From the NCBI GenBank assembly GCA_028686565.1, contig JAQUBU010000001.1, positions 1 to 28,847 of the forward strand: a stretch of 28,847 nt of DNA, written 5' to 3'. Each line of letters begins with the position of its first letter. The stretch's first letter is position 1. The notes under the pieces are model-generated. The model ran no database searches. It was given only the letters and a program-made list of their open reading frames with translations, and was not told the origin of the DNA. The stretch is from Syntrophomonadaceae bacterium. Lineage in GTDB: Bacteria; Bacillota; Syntrophomonadia; Syntrophomonadales; Syntrophomonadaceae. Shown piece after piece: positions 23,470-28,847 of this stretch. The translations under genes and the position numbers were made by a program.

Positions 23470-24258
23470 CTAATACATTCCCATTTTGTCTTTTAATAAT
23501 TTTGCCTTGGATCTGCTTAATATAATATCTTTCTGACAGTTCTCCAAATGCATAATATATGAGCCTTCTCCCAGATTAATAACCTCTCGAATATAATCGA
23601 TATTCACTATAAATGCTTGGTGAGCTCTAAAAAACAACCTTTCATCCAATCGTTTTTCCAGAGAGTTTAAAGTGTAATTACTCACATAGTCTTGTTTATC
23701 TGTACAAATCAAGACCTTTTTACCCTGACTTTCGCAAAATATTATATCTGTCTGGTTAACGAAGCTTATTTTCCCTTTCTCTCTTATAAAAAGCTTGCCG
23801 GAGTATAATTCGCTATCTTTACAGCGCTCCAGAATTAAATCAATTCTTGCTTTCAAATGCTGGCTAACCATATCTTCAATTACATCCCTGTGCGCTATTT
23901 GTAATTTAGCTTTATCGATAGTTTTTTTAATCCGGCTCTGTTCAACTGGCTTTACTATAAAATCCAGGGCACCCATTTCGAAAGCTTTAACTGCCATATC
24001 AGGTCTGGCCGTGATAAAAGCAAAAAAGGGCGGATTTTTTAATTCTTTTAATTTAGCTGCGGTTTCGAGTCCACCCATTTCCGGCATGGCAATATCGAGA
24101 CAAACCAGGTCAACCCTTCTTTCCTGGCAAAGCAGCAAAGCTTCCAATCCATGCACTGCTTCACCAACTATCTGGATATCACCAATCTGTTCCAACAAAT
24201 AGCGCAGAACTATTCTTTCCCGTTCATCATCATCTACAATCAGTAATTTTACCGTCAT
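23470..24258 (-). CDS. LytTR-family response regulator
   Basis: 262 residues; ATG at 24258 with a modest GGGG site. Receiver domain (~1-120): acidic pair in LIVDDDERE, phospho-acceptor Asp56 in LVCLDIAMPEMGG, ITARPD and the conserved Lys in FIVKPVE. A ~40-residue helical linker follows. The DNA-binding LytTR domain (~150-260) shows the usual IIFCESQGKKVLI, FFRAHQAFIVNIDYI and terminal LSRSKAKLLK. Family members (LytR, AgrA, VirR) control autolysis, exopolysaccharide or quorum-sensing genes. No cognate histidine kinase is in the window, so it is an orphan here. Divergent from the radical SAM gene, which could be a target. Confidence 0.93.
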   Translation of the reverse strand: MTVKLLIVDDDERERIVLRYLLEQIGDIQIVGEAVHGLEALLLCQERRVDLVCLDIAMPEMGGLETAAKLKELKNPPFFAFITARPDMAVKAFEMGALDFIVKPVEQSRIKKTIDKAKLQIAHRDVIEDMVSQHLKARIDLILERCKDSELYSGKLFIREKGKISFVNQTDIIFCESQGKKVLICTDKQDYVSNYTLNSLEKRLDERLFFRAHQAFIVNIDYIREVINLGEGSYIMHLENCQKDIILSRSKAKLLKDKMGMY

Positions 24259-24622
24259 TTCAATACCCCATTGTCTCTGCTCTTGCAGTTTTATGATAAA
24301 TAGTCCGCGTATTTTAACAGTATTAATAAGCTATTAGTATTATATTATCGTTTTTTTCAATTCTAAACAACTTCAATAATTGGATAGATACTAACAATCT
24401 TTTAAATATTCAAGAGATTTGTTAATGTAGTTGTAACTCTTTTATATAAGAATACAATTTTCGCACTTGACAGAAATTCATTGCTTTCAATGACAACTGC
24501 TAAAGTTGAGTAAGTAAAAAAGCAAAGGAGATCAAGAGAAAGAGTAGGTCAGGCAGTGATAATAGCTACTTTCTTCTAAAGATTTACCCCTCACTTTGAT
24601 TATTAAAGGAGGATCTTAAAAA
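24259..24622. other. Divergent intergenic region between LytTR and radical SAM genes
   Basis: 364 A+T-rich bases without a gene. On the plus strand TTGACA (24467-24472) is followed at 17 bases by a poor -10 (ATGACA); on the minus strand a TATAAT lies near 24345 without a good -35. LytTR proteins bind pairs of short direct repeats in such regions; I could not identify a clear pair by eye. Confidence 0.4.
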
Positions 24623-25498
24623 ATGCGTTATGAAGGAACTGTATACCGCCCTCCCAGTGAATCTGGTAGCCTGATTATTCAGGCTACCATCGGATGTCCG
24701 CACAACCGGTGCACATTTTGTTCGCTTTATAAAGACAGTACTTTTAGGATAAGACCGGTTCAGGATATCAAGGAAGATCTATTAGCTGCACGCAATCATT
24801 ACGGGCAGTATATAGAATCCATTTTTTTCGCTGACGGCAATACAATTATTATGAAAGTCAATCAGTTGCTGGAAATTTTCGAATACGCCCATTATCTTTT
24901 CCCTCATCTGGAACGTATTACTTTATACGGTTCAGCTCGTTTTGTAAATAAAAAAAGCAGCGAAGAATTGGGACAGCTTGGAAAAGCTGGATTGCGCCGT
25001 TTGCATATGGGTATGGAAAGCGGAGATGATATCACCCTGGCACGGATAAATAAGGGTACCAACTCGGCAGAAATTATTTCTTCGGGTATGAAGTTAAAGG
25101 AAGCTGGGATAGAAGTAAGCGAATATTTTCTTGTGGGGATCGGAGGAAAGGAACGAAGCAGGGAACATGCACTTAATAGTGCCCTTACATTAAGTGCCTT
25201 CAGCCCTGATTATATTCGTTTGCGAACCTTCATTCCCATGCCCGCGACCCCTCTGTTTGAGGATTATCACAATGATAATTTCCAACTTCTTACTCCCCAC
25301 GAAGCTTTGCGGGAAGTCAGACTTCTTGTGGAAAATCTCAATTGTGATAACAGTCAGGTATTCAGTGATCATATAAACAATTACTGGAATGTACAGGGAA
25401 TAATCCCCGGAGACCGTGACAAAATGCTGGCTGGAATCGATAAAGCCCTTACAATAAGCGAGTCCCGTTTCCGACCTCCGCATATCGGAAGACTATAA
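24623..25498 (+). CDS. Radical SAM protein with CX4CX2C cluster motif
   Basis: 291 residues; ATG at 24623 with AAAGGAGG about 10 bases upstream. Near the N-terminus, IGCPHNRCTFCSLYK gives Cys25, Cys30 and Cys33 with spacing CX4CX2C instead of the canonical CX3CX2C. The rest shows the Elp3/HemN-like features: FFADGNTIIM, LHMGMESGDD (SAM-binding GxE-like step) and EYFLVGIGGKER. The last ~60 residues lack an obvious extra cluster. I recall a widespread uncharacterised family beginning YRPPSE...QATIGC with the same spacing; the function is unknown. Transcribed alone, divergent from the LytTR gene, and followed directly by a REP-type repeat. Confidence 0.9.
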   Translation: MRYEGTVYRPPSESGSLIIQATIGCPHNRCTFCSLYKDSTFRIRPVQDIKEDLLAARNHYGQYIESIFFADGNTIIMKVNQLLEIFEYAHYLFPHLERITLYGSARFVNKKSSEELGQLGKAGLRRLHMGMESGDDITLARINKGTNSAEIISSGMKLKEAGIEVSEYFLVGIGGKERSREHALNSALTLSAFSPDYIRLRTFIPMPATPLFEDYHNDNFQLLTPHEALREVRLLVENLNCDNSQVFSDHINNYWNVQGIIPGDRDKMLAGIDKALTISESRFRPPHIGRL

Positions 25499-25499
25499 T

Positions 25500-25557
25500 G
25501 AAAGGGGACACACCTCCTGCGGAGGAATGTCCCCATGGCAGGAATGTCCCCAATCGG
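25500..25557. repeat. GGGGACA-type REP element, left copy
   Basis: Starts just after the radical SAM stop. GGGGACACACCTCC / GGAGGAATGTCCCC (25504-25536) is a near-palindrome, followed by ATGGCAGGAATGTCCCCAAT. The same string appears inverted at about 26765-26881. Likely also works as the transcript-end hairpin. Confidence 0.85.
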
Positions 25558-25601
25558 CATAATAAAAGGGTCGAGCTACAGGCGTCGCGAGCTATCTTGT
25601 A

Positions 25602-25726
25602 TGTCATTGTTATGAAATAGCTTTCCTGTCATTGTTATGAAATAGCTTTCCTGTCATTGTTATGAAATAGCTTTCCTGTCATTGTTATGAAATAGCTTTC
25701 CTGTCATTGTTATGAAATAGCTTTCC
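25602..25726. repeat. Five perfect 25 bp tandem repeats
   Basis: Units begin at 25602, 25627, 25652, 25677 and 25702 and are identical, each starting TGTCATTGTTATGAAATAGC and ending TTTCC. There are no spacers, so this is not a CRISPR array. The last unit leads into the long palindrome, with which it shares CTTTCC and TGTCATTG. Inverted, decayed copies are seen at 25815-25900. Confidence 0.97.
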
Positions 25727-25800
25727 TGTCATTGCGAGCGCAGCGCGGCAATCTTCCCCCGTAATTGATTGCCGCGCTGCGCTCGCAATGACAGGAAAGC
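25720..25800. repeat. 34 bp perfect inverted repeat of the TGTCATTGCGAGCG type
   Basis: Arms 25720-25753 and 25767-25800 are exact complements with a 13-base loop. The arm contains TGTCATTGCGAGCGCAGCG and GGCAATC, a palindromic repeat type found in many unrelated bacteria. Non-autonomous element of REP/MITE kind; no transposase present. Confidence 0.95.
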
Positions 25801-25926
25801 GCTGCGCTCCTCCCAATGACAAGCACACTAGTTTCATAGCAATGACAGGATGGCGCTGCGCTCGCAACAACAAGTACTCTAGTTTCATAGCTATGAAGGG
25901 AGCAGCTTTGCCTCAGCAATGACAAT
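25801..25926. repeat. Decayed inverted copies of the palindrome and the 25 bp unit
   Basis: GCGCTGCGCTC occurs again twice (about 25799 and 25853), each followed by CAATGACA-like or CAACAACA-like strings, and TAGTTTCATAGCAATGACAG and TAGTTTCATAGCTATGAAG resemble the inverted 25 bp unit. The region has clearly been built by repeated copying. Confidence 0.7.
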
Positions 25927-25980
25927 TTAGTTGTGTCGCTTAATATGTCAACTACGAAACTTATATTTCTAATTAAATAA

Positions 25981-26006
25981 GGAAGGAAAGCTACTGCTTT
26001 CCTTCC
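25981..26006. terminator. Hairpin terminator in the repeat region
   Basis: Perfect 11 bp stem GGAAGGAAAGC (25981-25991) / GCTTTCCTTCC (25996-26006) with a TACT loop. TTATTTAATTAG follows on the minus side and AGTTTCTT on the plus side. It could serve either the radical SAM or the DUF1285 transcript. Confidence 0.6.
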
Positions 26007-26095
26007 AGTTTCTTAAACTCATATTCATAGGATTCAATTTAAGCAATACTATGATCATATAAACTATCTTCAAAAATCAAAATAATCTCTAGTAA

Positions 26096-26128
26096 AAAAA
26101 ATGCAATAAATATATTTTTGCATTTTTT
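26096..26128 (-). terminator. Terminator of the DUF1285 gene
   Basis: AAAAAATGCAA (26096-26106) pairs with TTGCATTTTTT (26118-26128). On the minus strand the stem ends in a run of T, 37 bases after the DUF1285 stop. The stem is A+T-rich, so strength is moderate; it could act in both directions. Confidence 0.65.
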
Positions 26129-26164
26129 CTATTAAATCAGAACTAATTTTAAAAAATTGTCAGG

Positions 26165-26581
26165 TTAATTAGTTATTCCGGGAGGAATGATATAAATATC
26201 TTCCCCTCTAAAATCAAAGAATTCGCTTAGCTTCCAATATACGCCGCGGCTTAAGCGGGTATCAGCTTCCCATTTAAAATCAATATATGGTACATCACCC
26301 TTCAAAGTCAGCTTCAATTCGCGTTCCAAAGCAAATTCCTGCAAATCGTGAAAACGCAATTTAACTTTGCCATTAACCTCTTCAATATAACCAGTAGCTA
26401 AAAAAGGACAGTCTTCAACTGTTATGGGATTTATGTCCTCACCCAATTTGATGCAATAACTGCCATCCCCTGTTTTTTCAATATGTGAAGCCAGAATGTT
26501 AAGTATATTGCGTCTAAACATTTCCGCTCCGCCAAAATACCATTTCCCGTCTTCCCGAATAATGATTTCTTTAAGATCCAC
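26165..26581 (-). CDS. DUF1285 family protein
   Basis: 138 residues; GTG at 26581 following GGGAGGG at about 8 bases. Resembles DUF1285: N-terminal IREDGKWYFGGAEMFRRNIL, a middle DGSYCIKLGEDINPITVEDCPFLA and a beta-rich C-terminus (GVYWKLSEF). Proteins of this family are small, cytosolic and structurally characterised but of unknown function. It is the only gene between two inverted copies of a GGGGACA-type repeat, and is bracketed by terminators, so it is likely monocistronic. Confidence 0.72.
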   Translation of the reverse strand: MDLKEIIIREDGKWYFGGAEMFRRNILNILASHIEKTGDGSYCIKLGEDINPITVEDCPFLATGYIEEVNGKVKLRFHDLQEFALERELKLTLKGDVPYIDFKWEADTRLSRGVYWKLSEFFDFRGEDIYIIPPGITN

Positions 26582-26921
26582 CAGATAGCCCTCCCATGTT
26601 TATATCTATCCCTTATTATATTCCTTTCCTTACTTCGGCTTCAATATTTCATGACACTTAAATATTAGTTTCAATCATTCAATCATACGTCAGGGGCATT
26701 CTCCCCCCGCAGCAGGGACTGCAGTGTCACCTTGGAGCACAATCAAGCAAAGGTGTAGTCAACCATTGGGGACGCCGATTGGGGGCCTGCCATAGGACAT
26801 TCCCGCCATAGGACATTCCCGCCATGGGACATTCCTGCCATGGGGACATTCCTCCAGCGGAGGTGTGTCCCCTTTCCTTAGCTGGTGTGTCCCCTTTCAT
26901 TAGCTGGTGTGTCCCCTTACC
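26582..26921. other. 340-base gap between the fusion gene and the DUF1285 gene
   Basis: The half next to 26582 is A+T-rich and should carry the DUF1285 promoter; no clear -35/-10 pair was found. The segment from about 26700 to 26760 is unassigned (CTCCCCCCGCAGCAGGGACTG). The rest is the right REP block. Confidence 0.5.
26764..26921. repeat. GGGGACA-type REP block, right copy with tandem units
   Basis: Inverted relative to 25500-25557. It contains four short tandem units of 16-17 bases (26789, 26805, 26821 and 26837; GCCATAGGACATTCCC type), the palindrome GGGGACATTCCTCC / GGAGGTGTGTCCCC (26840-26873), then two further ~22-base units carrying AGCTGGTGTGTCCCC up to the stop of the fusion gene. 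Confidence 0.85.
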
Positions 26922-28847
26922 TTACAGATTTTGAACTTTTCTCAGGTGCAGTGAATTCTGATATATCTTTTCGATTTCTTCATCGGTAATTTCCCGGCTG
27001 TCCATCATCAAGCCCGCAAGCCCAAATCCGTGCTTAAGTCCAAGCATACGCATGTATTCCAAAGTCTCCAGCGATAACTTGCTGCCAATGCTATAATCCT
27101 GATAATCACCTTCCAGTGCTAATAAAACCGTCTCGGACAGGCAAGCCAGGTTTACTCCATCGCGATAACCAAGGTTGGGACCAAATGCTATTGCTTCAGG
27201 ATATTGCACCAGCCCCCCTTCAAGAATCAGGACATCATCCCGTTGATTAAAAACTTCAGGTGCTACATCAGCAGGTCTGGCAACATCACATACTACTGCT
27301 CCAGGACGCAAATGCTGAGGATAAATTATATATTCAGGAGAACTGCTGGCTGCAACTATCATATCGCATTTCAACAAAGTTCCGGGAATATCAAGACTGG
27401 TTTTTAACGGGCATTCAATATTCAGACAAATACTGATTTCTTCCAAATCCTCCAGGCTTATTCCCTGTCCGTCAAGCAGCTTGTGGTTAAGATTTTCAGA
27501 TAACAAGAGGTTGTTTTTTTCTGTGTCTTCCAATAGCTTATCCAGCCAGGAAGCCAGACCAGTGCATTTCCCAGCAGCTCTTCGCCGGAAAGCCAAAGCA
27601 ATTATTTCACCTGCCAGACTGCTTAAACGTCTCCTGCTGCTATTAATATGGTCAGGATTGCCTAAAAGAGTTATCCTGCTAAGTTCTTCCGAAAGCAATA
27701 AAGCACAGGCACGGCCAATCGAACCTGTAGCACCAACTACAGCCCCCCATGCATTTTTCTTGCTAATGTGCATTTTTTCTGCTCCTGAAAACAATGCTTC
27801 CATTGCCATCAGGGTAGTAAAGCTGTTGCCGCTGGTAATAGCTACATTGCGGCCTAAAACCGCTCTTCCTCCCCGGGTTACTACGGAAGTAAGCGCTCCC
27901 AACCCTATAATATCTGCACCTAATTCACGTCCGGTGTCAACTGCTTTCTTAATTACCTCAATAGTCTCTTCGCGGGGCAGTTTCATAAGTTCTCGTGCAC
28001 CATATGGTATACCTACGAACCAGCCTTCTGCTTTATCGCCATTTAATGATTTTATGGCTGGCATATGACAACAGATACCAGGCTCGTCCAATGAACTCTG
28101 CCAGTCCATAAACTGATATATTTCGTTACGACTGAATTTCGCAAATGATGGATTATTGGCAACCACATCTTCCGGAGCAGGATAATGAATAACAAAAGCA
28201 AATTTGCCGGTTTTGCCAGATGTTGGTCGCACAGGAAAGAATTTAACCCGGCGGGTCAAATGGCGATAGTCCTCGATCATAACTGGTTTGGAATAATCAT
28301 CGATTAAATATCGGTATAATTTAGCATAGTCTTGTTTAGTCATTATTTTGCATATCATATCTAGTGCCTGCATTACCCTGTCAATTTCTTCATAAGTAAT
28401 GGTCAAAGTTGGTTCCAGACGTAATGTCATAGAATTATTCAGATAAGGGGCTACCCGAATATGATAAACATTTAACAAAAAACCGGCCAAAAGAGTGGTG
28501 AATCCGCCCTGATCAGCTAAATAAGCCATATCAAAGGAACCACAATCATTTAACTCCTTAAACTCCATGCCCGCCATTAAACCAAGACCCCTTACTTCTT
28601 TGACTACTTCCGGGTAGGCTTGGGCTAGCAGCGTCATTTTGCGGAGTAAATAATCGCCTTTGTTTTTCACTTCGCTGACAAGCTGCCGATCATCCTGAAG
28701 AAGCCTATGCAAAACGGCACTGCCAACCGCACAAGTTACATTGTTGTTGGCAAAGGTAGAACTATGCAGCATACCGAATTCATCATTCCAAGCCTTTTGC
28801 GTACTCATACAAACTCCCAGAGGAAACATTCCTCCCCCTAATGCCTT
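26922..28847 (-). CDS. Class III aminotransferase fused to an acyl-ACP reductase-like domain (partial, N-terminus off window)
   Basis: 641 residues visible; the frame runs off the right edge, so the internal ATG at 28829 is not the start. Numbered from the first visible residue, KALGGGMFPLG (1-11) begins with the probable PLP-binding lysine, and HSSTFANNNVTCA (28-40) and VRGLGLMAGMEF complete a class III aminotransferase C-terminal half (to ~165). Residues ~210-615 align by eye with cyanobacterial long-chain acyl-ACP reductase (AAR): FAFVIHYPAP, GLGALTSVVTRGG, SGNSFTT, Rossmann GATGSIG (372-378), ILEGGLVQYP and LACLSETVLLALEG, whose Cys569 matches the AAR catalytic cysteine. About 65 extra residues are inserted in the Rossmann half. 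It should make a long-chain aldehyde from acyl-ACP or acyl-CoA and perhaps aminate it. Followed by REP repeats. Confidence 0.85.
   Translation of the reverse strand, partial: KALGGGMFPLGVCMSTQKAWNDEFGMLHSSTFANNNVTCAVGSAVLHRLLQDDRQLVSEVKNKGDYLLRKMTLLAQAYPEVVKEVRGLGLMAGMEFKELNDCGSFDMAYLADQGGFTTLLAGFLLNVYHIRVAPYLNNSMTLRLEPTLTITYEEIDRVMQALDMICKIMTKQDYAKLYRYLIDDYSKPVMIEDYRHLTRRVKFFPVRPTSGKTGKFAFVIHYPAPEDVVANNPSFAKFSRNEIYQFMDWQSSLDEPGICCHMPAIKSLNGDKAEGWFVGIPYGARELMKLPREETIEVIKKAVDTGRELGADIIGLGALTSVVTRGGRAVLGRNVAITSGNSFTTLMAMEALFSGAEKMHISKKNAWGAVVGATGSIGRACALLLSEELSRITLLGNPDHINSSRRRLSSLAGEIIALAFRRRAAGKCTGLASWLDKLLEDTEKNNLLLSENLNHKLLDGQGISLEDLEEISICLNIECPLKTSLDIPGTLLKCDMIVAASSSPEYIIYPQHLRPGAVVCDVARPADVAPEVFNQRDDVLILEGGLVQYPEAIAFGPNLGYRDGVNLACLSETVLLALEGDYQDYSIGSKLSLETLEYMRMLGLKHGFGLAGLMMDSREITDEEIEKIYQNSLHLRKVQNL

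Larger units (their letters stand above)
25499..26164. other. 666-base gene-free repeat region
   Basis: Filled by the REP left copy, tandem repeat, long palindrome and its decayed copies (to 25926), then A+T-rich DNA with two hairpin terminators. Minus-strand frames across the palindromes (for instance one giving HCERSAAI) are typical artefacts of translating this repeat type and are not genes. Confidence 0.75.

Noticed and set aside
25602..25726. Possible CRISPR array
   Set aside because: The five 25 bp repeats are directly adjacent with no spacers, and no cas gene is in the window.
25685..25925. Minus-strand open frames of about 70 residues
   Set aside because: They run through the palindromes and give peptides typical of translated TCATTGCGAG repeats; no ribosome site.

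Overview
The window looks like chromosomal DNA of an anaerobic, endospore-forming member of the Bacillota (Clostridia). A Syntrophomonas-like syntroph is my best guess, from general resemblance rather than a search. The grounds are strong Bacillota-type Shine-Dalgarno sites, a murI/gerM/rph/rdgB/yfcE block matching the Bacillus subtilis racE-gerM-rph-ysnA-ysnB neighbourhood, an oxygen-sensitive 2-hydroxyacyl-CoA dehydratase-type activase pair, a two-subunit iron-sulfur fumarase, a LytTR regulator, and many palindromic intergenic repeats. Nearly all genes are on the minus strand; rarA and a radical SAM gene are the only convincing plus-strand genes.

Layout. (1) 1-5049: a minus-strand accessory pair, a very large PLD-nuclease/helicase/DUF3427 protein followed by an A+T-rich SIR2-domain protein, with a possible gene remnant between them. 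This is a candidate anti-phage module. (2) 5186-6754: a REP-like hairpin, then rarA with a terminator. (3) 6931-7610: csoR-trxA behind a consensus promoter and a textbook CsoR operator, then a 33-residue membrane peptide gene (7721-7822). (4) 7878-12258: a VanW/G5-like envelope protein, a PRC-barrel protein, and a membrane-anchored, extremely acidic protein with a recent ~330 bp internal duplication. (5) 12828-19745: gerM, murI, hgdB-like, hgdC-like, fumarase alpha and beta, rph, rdgB, yfcE. The four anaerobic-metabolism genes sit inside an otherwise conserved housekeeping block, and hgdC carries three perfect in-frame 48 bp repeats. (6) 19982-22993: a BchI-like AAA+ ATPase and a VWA protein, an operon with no chelatase large subunit in view. 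(7) 23470-25498: a LytTR response regulator diverging from a radical SAM gene with a CX4CX2C cluster motif. (8) 25499-26921: a dense repeat region around a DUF1285 gene, bounded by inverted copies of a GGGGACA-type repeat. (9) 26922 to the right edge: the C-terminal 641 residues of a class III aminotransferase fused to a cyanobacterial-type acyl-ACP reductase domain. The window ends exactly on the probable PLP lysine codon.

The most unusual items are the aminotransferase/acyl-reductase fusion, the SIR2 plus PLD-helicase pair, the hgdBC-fumarase cassette within the racE-gerM-rph block, the repeat-derived peptide in the activase, and the intergenic repeat families. Functions come from motifs read by eye; no database search was possible.
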